Notes under the pieces: model-generated | Databases searched by the model: none | What the model was told of the DNA's origin: nothing | The model's input: only the letters and a program-made list of their open reading frames with translations | Translations under genes and position numbers: made by a program | In this document: positions 17,362 through 26,677 of the stretch, in pieces | How the letters are laid out: every line of letters begins with the position of its first letter | Position numbering within the stretch: position 1 is the first letter of the stretch | DNA from: Bacillota bacterium | Lineage (GTDB): Bacteria; Bacillota; Sulfobacillia; Sulfobacillales; Sulfobacillaceae | Reading direction: 5' to 3' | DNA: 64,000 nucleotides | Assembly: GCA_021820965.1 (NCBI GenBank) | Contig: JAKACZ010000014.1 | Coordinates: 1-64,000 of the forward strand

Positions 17362-17762
17362 TTCACAGCTGCCCGAGCGATTTTCTCAAGTAGTGCAGCT
17401 AACTGAGTTGACTCATCGGAACTCAGGGGTGCGACGACGTCGTCGACGCGAATGCGAAAGGCGTTGAGCGCTCGCTTCAACGCCTCCCGGCCGGTGTCGG
17501 TCAGGGCGGCAGCCACCACGCGTTGATCATCCTGGAACGACTGGCGGCGGACGTACCCGTCGCTAGACAATTTGTCGATCATTTGGCTGACGGCCGGCGA
17601 GGAGATGTGAAGCCGGTCGGCCAAGTCGGACATACTGACGGGCCCGTCCTCCAATTTAACCATTAACCTCAGCTTGGGACGGGACAGTTCGGCATATTGA
17701 CCGCCTAGCGCGTCTTGCAGGGCGATTAGCGTCAGAACCATATCGGGTGCGTCGGCCATCAT
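17358..17762 (-). CDS. MarR-family transcriptional repressor
   Basis: About 134 residues from the ATG at 17762, chosen because GAGGTG stands just upstream; a longer frame begins with TTG at 17801. It has the winged-helix core VSMSDLADRLHISSPAVSQM, then IDKLSSDGYVRRQSFQDDQR (wing with the conserved DxR) and VVAAALTDTGREAL, flanked by dimerisation helices. It precedes the efflux gene with overlapping codons. A palindrome 40 bases upstream of the start is a good candidate autoregulatory operator. Confidence 0.9.
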   Translation of the reverse strand: MMADAPDMVLTLIALQDALGGQYAELSRPKLRLMVKLEDGPVSMSDLADRLHISSPAVSQMIDKLSSDGYVRRQSFQDDQRVVAAALTDTGREALKRALNAFRIRVDDVVAPLSSDESTQLAALLEKIARAAVK

Positions 17763-17801
17763 TGTCACCTCGGAACTGGTTTTCTTCATTATATCATACA
17801 A

Positions 17802-17818
17802 TTAGGTAACTTACCTAA
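17802..17818. promoter_or_regulatory. Probable MarR operator
   Basis: Perfect palindrome TTAGGTAA-C-TTACCTAA. On the minus strand a TATAAT (17793-17788) lies 17 bases beyond it, so the operator covers the -35 region of the marR-MFS promoter; binding would block RNA polymerase. Confidence 0.7.
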
Positions 17819-17983
17819 CTGAAAAGTGCCCACTCAGCAGAAGGAGAGGAGATTCACGACGACGTGTCGCTGTCGGCAACAACGCCCGGGGGCAAGGGAT
17901 CTGAATTGGGTGAAACAGCCTCCGGCCCGCCTACCAGCATACCATTTGTCGCATGGTTGGGAAGCGCTCTGACATCCGTCGGC

Positions 17984-20254
17984 TTACGGGGTGGAGCGAG
18001 CCAAGGTCGTGCGAACAGCCTCCCCCAGCGGGAACCACTGGCCGGCGAGGTGCGGAGTCACCAAGTCATCATAATGCGGCGACAGCGGATGTCCGGATTG
18101 GCCGGTTAAGTGGACGAACTGCCCCTGACCGGGGCGGCCCGGAGTTAGCACTTGGCGATAGCTTGGCAAGAATAAAATTGTACGAGGCCAGGGAAGCTTG
18201 GGATCGAGCGGAAAGGCCGCCTGGCGAGGTGTGTAAAAGTCGCCCGGAGTGGGAATGCCCTCGCGCCCATAGACCGGTTTGGCCGCGCGGGACTGTATAA
18301 ACGGATGAAATAATACGACCTGGTGCGCCTTGCCCCAGGTCCAGCGGGACGGATTTTCCCCGAAGGTCGCCCGTCCTCGTCGATCTGCGTTGATGAAAGC
18401 GTGCCGCCGGTCGAGGTTGTCATAGCGGGCCACGATTAGGGGAATCAGCCGCTCCCCCAAAAGTTCCCAAAAGTTTTCGGGGAACGGGTGTGTTCCCGGC
18501 ATGCCGGGTTCGACGTCGAAAAACAGAGGCTGATCGAGCAATTCACGTACACTACTGGGCACCGCTTCCAGCGCCCAAAGGTATAGAAGTGTGGGCGCGG
18601 CCGAGTCCACCCGCGCGTGCCCGTCAAACGCTTCCAGCACAGGCCGCCATTGGGCCGGCAAATTCTCTTCCACCAAGAGCCGCTGGGCGAGGTCCACCAG
18701 TGGTTGAGACCAGTCATCAAGCTGGATGGCTTGAAATGTTGCCACCGTATGCCGCGGGGTCAGAATCAGCAATTGGCGAATGCGTTCCGCCCGATACCCC
18801 AGGCTGTCCCGGCTGAATACCGGTACGCGGTAATCGCCGCCCACCGGCGCATTGTTGGCGGTGACAATCCAACCGGACTCGGGGTCAAGGATGCGTGGCA
18901 TGTCCTCCCAAGCAATGGACCCGGTGGGAAGGCTTTCAGCAGTATTGCCGTCGGCACAGCCAAAATGCGGGCCGGCGTCATGCGTTGGGATTTTTCCCGC
19001 TAGTACATAACCGATATGACCGTCGGCATCGGCATAGACGAAATTTTGCGCAGGTACCCACCAATCCTCCAGCGCGGCAACAAATTGCGACCAATCGTTG
19101 GCAAGGTTCACGGCTAAAATAGAGTCGACGTTCTTTAGCGGAGCGAACCCGGTCCATCTCAAGGCGATGCGGGAGCCATCACGTTCACGATGGATCACCG
19201 GACCGGCATGGCTGTCTTCCATGATCAGGCGGACCTCTTGCGATCCGCGCACCCGGATCGTTTCCTCCCGAATAGTCAGAGAGGCGGGTTTTTCGTCCAA
19301 TAGGTAGTGGGTGTCGCCAGCCATCCGGATGCGGTACAAATCCTGGCAGTCGGGGTCCACGTTGGTTACGCCCCAGGCAATGCGCCGGTTTTGGCCGATG
19401 ATGACGCCCGGGGTACCCGGGAGCGAGGCGCCGCTGACGTCGAGCGGGCCGCCGTTTAAGGCCAGTTGATACCAAATGGACGGCAAAAGCGGCATCAAAT
19501 GCGGGTCGTTGGCTAAAAGGGGCAGTCCTGACTCGGTGTGTGCTCCATTAACCACCCAGTTATTCGACCCGATGCCGTCGCTGCCCAGGCCCCAGTTTTT
19601 AGGTTTTCCGGTACCGGGCACAATGGTGATGTCCGGTGTTCCCCGAATCGCATCGATGAGCCAGGTTCGCATTGTGGGGTTGGAGGCGAAGCGATCCTGC
19701 GCCCATTTGCGGGTCCAGATGCCGTTAAGCGGCCACGCCAATGCGTAAGTCAGAATCACACTGTCCTCAGGCGTCCAAGGGCGGAACTGGGTTTTAAGAA
19801 ACCGGTACTCCGATGCCAGCGGCTCGCGTTCTATCGCTTGGTTAACGCCGTCGGCATAGGCAGAAAGTACCTGTCGCGCTTCAGCGCTAATGGCTTCAAT
19901 TGACTGGGACGCCCAATGTTTTAGGCTCAGTCGGCGCATGAAGAGATCGTTGGGCAGAGCACCCGGGCCTAAGAGCTCTGCTAACTCTCCAGCCGGCATA
20001 CGGCGGAGGAAATCCATCTGGAACGCACGAAAGCGGGCGTGAAGGTAGCCCTGCACGCGAATCGCGTCATGAAGGGTATCCGCCTTGACGGAAGGAACGG
20101 CCTGGGCGTTCCAGTGAATCGTAACCGGTTTGGCAAGCCGTTCAATTTGCAGGGTTTCGGGAACGGGTCGTTCAGGCTTCAACGGCCCCAGCATGCTGTA
20201 GAGCAGTCGGTATAACCCAAATCCTGGGAGTTTCCAGTCAACGCGGTTGGCCAC
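17984..20254 (-). CDS. Penicillin acylase (S45) family hydrolase
   Basis: About 756 residues from the GTG at 20254 (GAGGGG eight bases upstream). The family consists of N-terminal-nucleophile amidohydrolases that self-cleave into two chains. The catalytic serine is in DGIGSNNWVVNG, where cleavage before Ser frees the beta chain; downstream are LLANDPHLMPLLPSIWYQL, GVIIGQNRRIAWGVTNV and the late NNAPVGG segment. No clear signal peptide is present, so it may act in the cytoplasm or use a cryptic export signal. The physiological substrate may be N-acyl compounds such as acyl-homoserine lactones. Divergent from msrA. Confidence 0.88.
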   Translation of the reverse strand: MANRVDWKLPGFGLYRLLYSMLGPLKPERPVPETLQIERLAKPVTIHWNAQAVPSVKADTLHDAIRVQGYLHARFRAFQMDFLRRMPAGELAELLGPGALPNDLFMRRLSLKHWASQSIEAISAEARQVLSAYADGVNQAIEREPLASEYRFLKTQFRPWTPEDSVILTYALAWPLNGIWTRKWAQDRFASNPTMRTWLIDAIRGTPDITIVPGTGKPKNWGLGSDGIGSNNWVVNGAHTESGLPLLANDPHLMPLLPSIWYQLALNGGPLDVSGASLPGTPGVIIGQNRRIAWGVTNVDPDCQDLYRIRMAGDTHYLLDEKPASLTIREETIRVRGSQEVRLIMEDSHAGPVIHRERDGSRIALRWTGFAPLKNVDSILAVNLANDWSQFVAALEDWWVPAQNFVYADADGHIGYVLAGKIPTHDAGPHFGCADGNTAESLPTGSIAWEDMPRILDPESGWIVTANNAPVGGDYRVPVFSRDSLGYRAERIRQLLILTPRHTVATFQAIQLDDWSQPLVDLAQRLLVEENLPAQWRPVLEAFDGHARVDSAAPTLLYLWALEAVPSSVRELLDQPLFFDVEPGMPGTHPFPENFWELLGERLIPLIVARYDNLDRRHAFINADRRGRATFGENPSRWTWGKAHQVVLFHPFIQSRAAKPVYGREGIPTPGDFYTPRQAAFPLDPKLPWPRTILFLPSYRQVLTPGRPGQGQFVHLTGQSGHPLSPHYDDLVTPHLAGQWFPLGEAVRTTLARSTP

Positions 20255-20366
20255 CGCACTCACCCCTCGTTGTTTTCGTGATGCAAATATTCTCCATCGG
20301 CCCCTTTCTTTCCTCTTTTCGGAGGTGTGGAGCCGATGGATATAATGGAGATGGGGAGGCGGAAAA

Positions 20367-20903
20367 ATGATACGCGAGGAAGAGGCGACGTTTGCCGGCG
20401 GGTGTTTTTGGTGCATGGTTCATCCATTTGACACCTATCCCGGCGTGAAACGAGTGGTATCCGGATACACCGGCGGTCGTACGGTAAACCCCACCTATGA
20501 AGAGGTTTGCTCTCAGGCGACCGGTCATCGCGAGGCGGTGCGCATTACCTTTGACCCGGAAGTCATCAGCTATCGCCAGCTATTGGACATCTTTTGGCGG
20601 CAGATTGATCCTACGGACCCGGACGGGCAGTTTTCGGACCGTGGTTCTTCCTACCGAACTGCCATCTACTATCACTCCGACGAGCAACGCCGCCAGGCCG
20701 AAGCCAGCCGTGGCGAATTGGGGGAAAGCGGCCGTTTTGGACGGCCCGTCGTCACGGAGATTCTTCCGGCACAAGCGTTCTATCCTGCCGAAGAGTACCA
20801 CCAAGATTTCTACCAGACTAACCCGTCGCATTATAACCGTTACCGGGCGGGCTCGGGGCGCGATGCCTTTATCGCTGTCCACTGGAATGATCCGCGTGCT
20901 TGA
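20367..20903 (+). CDS. msrA: Peptide-methionine (S)-S-oxide reductase MsrA
   Basis: A 178-residue cytosolic enzyme that reduces methionine S-sulfoxide, free or in proteins, using thioredoxin. The active-site motif is GGCFWC (Cys near residue 13), followed by [25 protein letters not shown], the [20 protein letters not shown] region and [10 protein letters not shown]. Site GGGGAGG precedes the ATG. A TATAAT at 20341 lies upstream. The VOC gene overlaps its 3' end, suggesting an operon msrA-VOC-phosphatase. Confidence 0.95.
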   Translation: MIREEEATFAGGCFWCMVHPFDTYPGVKRVVSGYTGGRTVNPTYEEVCSQATGHREAVRITFDPEVISYRQLLDIFWRQIDPTDPDGQFSDRGSSYRTAIYYHSDEQRRQAEASRGELGESGRFGRPVVTEILPAQAFYPAEEYHQDFYQTNPSHYNRYRAGSGRDAFIAVHWNDPRA

Positions 20904-21252
20904 GCGCATCCGCGAAGTGACCTATTTTGCGCCGGACATCGATGCGTATGGGGCCTGGCTGACACGGGTATTGGGTGCCCGGGAAGTCTTGCGCTACCCT
21001 GACTTTGTTCAGCTGATGATTGGTCCCGAGCTGGTGACGCTCCACCCGTCGGATGAGAAAGGGCAGGCCGGGCCGGGGGGTCAAGTTGTTTACTGGCTGG
21101 TGTCTGATATCGCTACCGTCGTAACCTGTTTTGAGCACAATGGAGGTCGCCGGTTTCGCGGGCCCGTGACCGGTGTCGATGGGCCACGGGTGGCCCAAGT
21201 GCAGGATCCCTGGGGAAACGTGTGGGGACTCGTGGAGGAGCGGGCAACCTAA
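20887..21252 (+). CDS. VOC (glyoxalase/bleomycin-resistance) superfamily protein
   Basis: A 121-residue protein of the vicinal oxygen chelate fold with one pair of beta-alpha-beta-beta-beta units: [21 protein letters not shown] at the N-terminus and [15 protein letters not shown] at the C-terminus, the usual ending with its metal-binding glutamate. Start ATG 20887 overlaps the msrA stop by 17 bases, indicating translational coupling. A partner may detoxify electrophiles, but no substrate can be assigned. Confidence 0.8.
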   Translation: MIRVLERIREVTYFAPDIDAYGAWLTRVLGAREVLRYPDFVQLMIGPELVTLHPSDEKGQAGPGGQVVYWLVSDIATVVTCFEHNGGRRFRGPVTGVDGPRVAQVQDPWGNVWGLVEERAT

Positions 21253-21270
21253 ACCGGATGTGGAGGTGCG

Positions 21271-21876
21271 ATGTTGCGGGTTTTGTTTGTGCGTCACGGG
21301 GAAAGTGAGGCGAATCGCGAAAACCGAATTATCTCATGGCGTGGGGATCCAGCGCTAACCGAACGCGGCTACCGAGAGGCCATGATTCTGGCGGAGGCCT
21401 GGTCCGATTACCGGATTTCGGCGGTCTATGCCAGCCCGCTCAAGCGGACGATGGATACGGCTGCTGCCTTTACCCGTCCCGGACAGCAGGTGATCGCTGA
21501 CGATCGCCTGCACGAGATAGCGCTGGGGCGATGGGACGGAAAAATTATTGCTGACATTGAGGCGGAAGATGGCGACCGGTACCGTCAATGGAAGCAAGAC
21601 CCGGAACTGGGTGCACCGGACGGAGGTGAGGCACTAAGCGCGGTGGCGCGGCGCCTTCACGAATTTTTGACCGACGTCGTGGCTGCGTACGGTGACGATG
21701 AGCTCGTCGTGGCCGCAACCCATTCCGACTGTCTCAAAGCGCTTCTATTATCCGTGCTGGGGGCGCCATGGCAGTCGGCTCAGTGGATCCATTGGGCCAA
21801 TACCGCAGGGTACTTACTAGAGTGGCGGAACCAGCACTGGCAGTTCTTGGCGCAGCCGATAGTGCCGGTACGGTAA
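21271..21876 (+). CDS. Histidine phosphatase family protein
   Basis: A 201-residue cytosolic phosphatase of the phosphoglycerate-mutase-like superfamily. The phosphohistidine motif is LFVRHGESEANRENR near residue 5, followed by LTERGYREA, YASPLKRTMDTA, the HEIALGRWDG loop and VAATHSDCLKALL, where the second catalytic histidine lies. GGAGGTG precedes the ATG. It follows the VOC gene by 18 bases and is likely co-transcribed. Substrate undefined (sugar phosphate or alpha-ribazole phosphate are typical). Confidence 0.88.
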   Translation: MLRVLFVRHGESEANRENRIISWRGDPALTERGYREAMILAEAWSDYRISAVYASPLKRTMDTAAAFTRPGQQVIADDRLHEIALGRWDGKIIADIEAEDGDRYRQWKQDPELGAPDGGEALSAVARRLHEFLTDVVAAYGDDELVVAATHSDCLKALLLSVLGAPWQSAQWIHWANTAGYLLEWRNQHWQFLAQPIVPVR

Positions 21877-21879
21877 AGA

Positions 21880-22499
21880 GCCACGTGCGGTTTGAGGGCC
21901 GAAGCTCAGTCTTTGACATAGTTGACCGGATTGTTCTAGGGAACTCATCCGAGCTTTTCTGGCAATTGTGCCCCCTAGCCACTCGCTCGCTATCGAGTCT
22001 GTGACTACGTGCCAGGTTTACTCATGGCTGTTCGCCGCACATTTTGACGTCTTGTCTTGACACGACCGGATTGCGAGTTGAATCCCGTGGGGGCGAAGGC
22101 CGGTAATGTAGCCCGTAGGCACTTCCGGCACAGGCGCGGCGCTCACGCAACGGACATCCTTGCGGGGCGAATTAGTTTACGGACCAAATCAGGCAGTTGC
22201 GGGGGCATAACTGCACGAAGGTGTTCCTTAGGCCGGTATGTCTTTCGCGATCCCTTCGCGCCTGGTCGGCAACCGGCGCTCCGATTGGACCCCGCGTTAG
22301 CCCATCGTTTACCATAGAGAAGGAATTTTTGATCTCTCCGACGCCCCGGCCGTTCGGCTCGTGAATCCGTGGAGCGTCGGCGCTTGTGAGTACCTAAAGG
22401 AACGGCCAAGATGATTGACCGTGATGTCCTCGTGGAGCCCGTCGCTCCGGGCATCTCACGACTTATCAATAGGTATATATACTTAGCATTTTTGGAGGT
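21880..22499. other. Intergenic region
   Basis: About 600 bases without a recognised gene. A TATACT -10-like hexamer at 22478-22483 lies just before the strong GGAGG of the CPBP gene. Confidence 0.4.
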
Positions 22500-22529
22500 G
22501 CCATCCCCATAAAAGTCGACCATTCTTGG

Positions 22530-23177
22530 GTGTCGTCGCAGATTACGAGACTTCAGCAGAGCCTTCGCGACGTTCTGCTCCCTGTTCTATTAGCGATACC
22601 GGGGGGACTTCCATTGCTTGCGCTCACCAAGAGCGTTGTGGTGTTGGCTTATCTCAGTCACGCCTGGTTCCTAGCCATCGTGGCTTTTTGGGTCTTCGTG
22701 TTCCGACAGCGGTTTCCCGTCGGGCGTCTGTCGTGGCGGAGTCTACACGGGTGGCTGGGCCCCTGGATCATCGTCGGCGGGTTGAACCTCCTGATCGATC
22801 TCCAAGGTGCGGACGCGGTTCATCACGCCGTCCTCGCTTGGCTCATCTTTGAAGGGGTGGTGGTGGGACCGGTCGAAGAATTGCTCTTTCGTGGATTGAT
22901 TCAGACGTCGTTGAACCGAGTCATGGGAGGCGCGGGGCTTTTTGGCCGCATTCGGTGGGGCACTATCGTTGCGGCATTGACCTTCGGCTTTGCACATTTA
23001 GTCAATGTGTCACATCAATCCCTAGGCGCTACCCTCCAGCAAGTGGCATTCGCCACGCTCATCGGTTTGGTCCTGGGCCATTACTATGATCGGACGCAGA
23101 ATCTCTGGGGCGCGGCTATCTTGCATAACATCATCGACGTCACGAACGTGGTGGTGCCACTGCTCATGGTGCGCTAG
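22530..23177 (+). CDS. CPBP-family intramembrane metalloprotease
   Basis: About 215 residues, several membrane helices. It has the three Abi/CPBP motifs: EELLFRGLIQTSLNR (glutamates and arginine), FGFAHLVN (histidine) and LHNIIDVTNV (His-Asn), which form the metal site of Rce1-like intramembrane proteases. The first standard start is GTG 22530, yet the GGAGG site is 31 bases upstream at 22494-22498; in-frame ATC 22503 or ATA 22509 sit at better distance, so the true N-terminus may be 7-9 residues longer. Single gene, not in an obvious operon. Confidence 0.85.
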   Translation: MSSQITRLQQSLRDVLLPVLLAIPGGLPLLALTKSVVVLAYLSHAWFLAIVAFWVFVFRQRFPVGRLSWRSLHGWLGPWIIVGGLNLLIDLQGADAVHHAVLAWLIFEGVVVGPVEELLFRGLIQTSLNRVMGGAGLFGRIRWGTIVAALTFGFAHLVNVSHQSLGATLQQVAFATLIGLVLGHYYDRTQNLWGAAILHNIIDVTNVVVPLLMVR

Positions 23178-23437
23178 AGAAAGCACGCCAATCCATGGCT
23201 GTCCTTGCCCTACGGACCGCTAAATGCATCCTGAATGGTTTCCCGACGGCTCCCGGTGGATGGCCGTGTCAGAACTTTGCATGACGAATAAGCAGCATAC
23301 GAGGGCGAACATTCCTGAACCTTGTTTAACTCGCGGGCGAGGTGGAGGCGGCGGGTCGGGCTGAGTGTGGCCGTTTGTGGATTGTGGGAGACGGACTCCG
23401 TAAGGCCCTCCTCTGCCGCGCTTCCTCCGACGGGCGG

Positions 23438-23860
23438 TCAATGTCGTCCGCGGACCCACCAGGTGCCCCCGACGAGAATGGAACCGATCCCGGGTCCCAC
23501 GGCGACCGCCCGAGGCCCTGCCCAGGCCATCACGAGTGCCGTTATCGCCAGAGACGCGCGGCCGACGATCCCGTAGGTGGCGGTGTGCAGGCTGTAAACG
23601 CGGCTGTGCAGTCGGGCGGGCATCGTGTCCAAGAGCAAGGTGGTGTCCCAGGCAATGATCACCATCCGCATAGCCAAGAGCCAGGGCGTGGCGAGCGCCC
23701 AGCTGTGGCCGAGGGCAAAGACGGTCCAGAAGGCGCCCTGCAACAAATACCGGGAGACCGTAGGAGTGGGGCGCCACCTCGCCCGCATCTGACCCGCTAC
23801 CCACGTCCCCAGCAGGACGCCTGGACCGTCCGTGGCGAAGCGGCGAATAGGCCACCCACG
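23438..23860 (-). pseudogene. MFS transporter C-terminal fragment
   Basis: Reading from about 23860 the minus frame gives FATDGPGVLLGTWVAGQMRA, ALATPWLLAMRMVIIAWDTT and ITALVMAWAGPRAVAVGPGI, typical of helices in the C-terminal half of a major facilitator. No start codon with a ribosome site and no N-terminal half are present, so it is a truncated remnant of about 140 residues. It lies divergently next to the ABC ATPase gene. Confidence 0.55.
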
Positions 23861-23889
23861 GTCGGACTCGACAGACTTTCAGGGAACTA

Positions 23890-24759
23890 TTGTTATACGC
23901 CACCCTGTGCGGTTTTGGTATTCTTACCCCGAGATTACAAAGAAACGGGGCGGTCGCTATTCTCGCTAAGTTTTCGGATGTGAGCTTCGGATACGGTCAG
24001 CATATGGTCTTGGAGTCCGCCGCCATGATGCTTGATCACGGCGAAGTGGTCGGACTTTTAGGGTTAAACGGCAGCGGCAAAACCACCACCATGCGTCTTA
24101 TCGCCGGAATCTTGGACCCGGTATCTGGAACAGTTCAACGCCACTATCGCCGATTGGGATATCTCCCGGAAGAGCGCGGACTCTACCGTCGTCTGACGGT
24201 CACGCGCTACCTCAGATTTGTTGGCGAGGTCAACTTTCTGGCCCCCGAGCGCGTGAAAGACCGAATCGGGGAACTCATCGAGCGCCTGCGTTTGGAAGCG
24301 TATCAATCTCAGCGTATCGAGTCGTTGTCCAAGGGCAATCAGCAAAAGGTTCAACTGGCGGCCACACTGATGCCGTCGCCGGATTTGATGTTGTGGGATG
24401 AACCATTTTCCGGTTTGGATGCACTCAACCAAGATCTGTTGCTCGACATGCTCCGAGACCTGCGCCAAAGCGGGGTCACCATCCTTTTATCCACTCATCG
24501 TTTGGATGACCTCGAACTATTGGCCGATCGGACATACATTCTGGCCCGGCGGGGGTTTTCGGAGTATGTGACGCCTGACCGACCGGAATCGTACCGGCTT
24601 CGCTTGGTGGCTAATGGAACAGAGCAGCAATGGGACGTCCAACCAGGAGATTTGGCCGATGCCATTCGACAGCGCACCAGCGAAGGCGCCGCGGTCCTTT
24701 CCGTTGAGCCGAAGACCGGCCTTGAAGACGTGTTTCGCCGTCTTGTCGCGGAGGGCTAA
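23890..24759 (+). CDS. ABC transporter ATP-binding protein (ABC-2 type, NatA-like)
   Basis: Up to 289 residues. Walker A is GLNGSGKTTT near residue 57, the Q-loop is near YLPEERGLYRRLTV, the signature motif LSKGNQQKV near 146 (the N in place of G is common in this group), Walker B LMLWDEPFSGLDAL near 166 and the H-loop STHRL near 204. The start is uncertain: TTG 23890 has a weak site, and the domain proper begins near residue 24-27. The paired permease follows four bases downstream. The pair resembles NatAB/LPS-type efflux systems; substrate unknown. Confidence 0.88.
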   Translation: MLYATLCGFGILTPRLQRNGAVAILAKFSDVSFGYGQHMVLESAAMMLDHGEVVGLLGLNGSGKTTTMRLIAGILDPVSGTVQRHYRRLGYLPEERGLYRRLTVTRYLRFVGEVNFLAPERVKDRIGELIERLRLEAYQSQRIESLSKGNQQKVQLAATLMPSPDLMLWDEPFSGLDALNQDLLLDMLRDLRQSGVTILLSTHRLDDLELLADRTYILARRGFSEYVTPDRPESYRLRLVANGTEQQWDVQPGDLADAIRQRTSEGAAVLSVEPKTGLEDVFRRLVAEG

Positions 24760-24764
24760 CACCG

Positions 24765-25940
24765 ATGCCTATAGGACAGATTAGAGCGGTTATCCGTCGT
24801 GAATTGGGCGAGCGGATGACGCGCCCGGGCTATTGGATTACCACCGTGCTCGGCATTTTGGTCATGATTGCGTTCGTGGTGGTCCCCTCATTAATCATCA
24901 AGGCGTCGCATCCGGGACTGACCGTAGGCAGTCTCAATGTGCCTGCTGCGGTATTGTCCGGCGCTGCGCCCACCGGCATCTCGGTGTCTGTCAAGCATGT
25001 GGCATCAATGGCGCAGGGAACGAATTTGGTCCGTCAGCACAATCTCGCCGGATTTTTCCGCGAGGTTTCGGGCCGCCTTCTGTTCTACGGCCAGGTGAAT
25101 GGATCTATCAGTGCGCTAATTGCCAATCTCAATCATCAGGCGCTGATACGTGCGCTCCCCATGCCGCTGTTGATGACCTTGGCACATGCCCAGGCCAGGT
25201 TTGGCGTCAAAATCGTACCGGTATCGACTGGCGCCGCGCTAATTGTGAGAAGGCTCGCCGTCTACGCGCTGGATGTGATTATGATGGTAGTGGTGACCAC
25301 ATACGGCGTCTTTATCGGCATGTCGGTGGTCGAGGAAAAAGAAAGCCGGCATGCGGAGATGCTGATGGCCTGGATACGTCCGCGACCGTTATTGTTTGGC
25401 AAGATTGCCGGTTTTGCCATCATGGCATTTGTTCAGGTGGCGCTTTGGAGTGCGGCCGGGGTGATCGCGCTTCTAATCAAGTCGCCGCACGGCCTTAGTG
25501 TGGAAGGATTTTCGATCTCGTTTGTCGTGCTGTTTTTATTATGGGTGGTGATTGGCTACCTCCAGTACAGCACCGCGTTCGCCGCCTTGGCATCCCGTGC
25601 CCAGCGCACCAGTGAAATGAATCAGGCGGTACTGCCGCTTACACTGTTGGTCTTTATTGGCTATCTCGGCGCGGTAGTCGCCTTGAGCCACCCGACCGGC
25701 ATCTTGGTTCCCGTATTGCGGGTGGCGTCGTTTGTGCCGTTCCTCGCTCCGATGCTGTCATTAGCGCTTCTTCAAGTCGGCAATGTATCTTGGTGGCAGG
25801 TGGTTGCAGATGCAGTGTTTCAGTTGGTGGTTTGGGGGATTTTACTGCAATCGGCGGCCGGTCTCTTTCAGCGCCATCTCTTAAACTATCGCCAGGTCAA
25901 TTCCCGGCGCCGGCCTCGGTGGCGTCTGGGTCGGCCATGA
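24765..25940 (+). CDS. ABC-2 type permease (NatB-like)
   Basis: A 391-residue membrane protein: an N-terminal helix (residues about 25-45), a soluble extracytoplasmic domain of about 130 residues, then five or six helices with the conserved VVEEKESRHAEMLMAWIRP loop that couples to the ATPase. This layout is that of NatB/ABC2_membrane_3 permeases that export ions, drugs or peptides. Immediately follows the ATPase gene, forming a two-gene operon. Confidence 0.85.
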   Translation: MPIGQIRAVIRRELGERMTRPGYWITTVLGILVMIAFVVVPSLIIKASHPGLTVGSLNVPAAVLSGAAPTGISVSVKHVASMAQGTNLVRQHNLAGFFREVSGRLLFYGQVNGSISALIANLNHQALIRALPMPLLMTLAHAQARFGVKIVPVSTGAALIVRRLAVYALDVIMMVVVTTYGVFIGMSVVEEKESRHAEMLMAWIRPRPLLFGKIAGFAIMAFVQVALWSAAGVIALLIKSPHGLSVEGFSISFVVLFLLWVVIGYLQYSTAFAALASRAQRTSEMNQAVLPLTLLVFIGYLGAVVALSHPTGILVPVLRVASFVPFLAPMLSLALLQVGNVSWWQVVADAVFQLVVWGILLQSAAGLFQRHLLNYRQVNSRRRPRWRLGRP

Positions 25941-26134
25941 CCGGATCTCAGGTGTGGAGGGATACTCAAAATCTCAAACGTGTGGGGCGGTTCCGCCCTG
26001 GCTTCAGATCGATGCGCACTCGCACGGAACCAACATCTGCCCTGCCGCCACAAGTCCCCAGGCGGCCGCCCACGCTCGATAGGGCGGAATCCGCCAGCCC
26101 ATGCCGATCGGAATGGTTCGCCCGGATGGCCGAA

Positions 26135-26677
26135 CTAAGGCAGGGTTTTGTTGACGGCGCCTAAAAGTTGCAGCTTGCGATCCATGCGCTGGAGAATCTG
26201 CGCTGTTGTCAGCGCCGTCTGATTCAACCGCGCAATCAAGAGGCTCATATTTTGCGTTGTCGGCACGATTGCCGTGGGCCCCTGAAATGCTGCCAGCGTC
26301 AGTCCAACCACGCCATGATTTTGGATCAGTGCGACGTTGGCCGAGTTAAGGCCCCGGTTTAACTGTCCCAAGGTCGACCAGATTTGCGCCTGCTGATTTA
26401 AGATTGACGCCATCTGATTGGCCTGCATGGTCAGGGCCCGGTTGGCCGCGCGAATCCGATTGACAGTGACAGCCAAGTTATCGTTCATCGCTTTGAGCGC
26501 TTGCAGCCGACGGCCCACGGCCGCGGTCACCTTGCCAGTCTCGGCCAAGTTTGCCACGATGGCGCTTGTTTGCTGATTGACGGTGCGCTGTCGATGGGTT
26601 TGTTGGACCAGCCCGGCCGTGGTGCCAACCATGCCTAAACCTAAAAGACTGACCGGCAAGATATGGCGTCGATTCAT
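26135..26677 (-). CDS. Exported helical (coiled-coil) protein, paralog 5
   Basis: A 180-residue protein. Residues about 5-24 form a signal peptide or membrane anchor (HILPVSLLGLGMVGTTAGLV); the rest is alpha-helical and rich in Leu, Asn, Gln and Ala in heptad-like order (ALKAMNDNLAVTVNRIRAAN, MASILNQQAQIWSTLGQLNR). Ends NKTLP, like paralog 3's NRKLP. Its start overlaps the stop of paralog 4 by four bases. Last gene of the six-gene minus-strand operon. No known family recognised. Confidence 0.75.
   Translation of the reverse strand: MNRRHILPVSLLGLGMVGTTAGLVQQTHRQRTVNQQTSAIVANLAETGKVTAAVGRRLQALKAMNDNLAVTVNRIRAANRALTMQANQMASILNQQAQIWSTLGQLNRGLNSANVALIQNHGVVGLTLAAFQGPTAIVPTTQNMSLLIARLNQTALTTAQILQRMDRKLQLLGAVNKTLP

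Noticed and set aside
17864-18109. Short plus-strand frame with a purine-rich upstream site.
   Set aside because: It overlaps the acylase gene and its operator region, has low-complexity composition and no recognisable domain.
23220-23903. A 227-codon minus-strand frame over the MFS fragment.
   Set aside because: It is Arg/Gly/His-rich and in a different frame from the clear MFS helices at 23438-23860.
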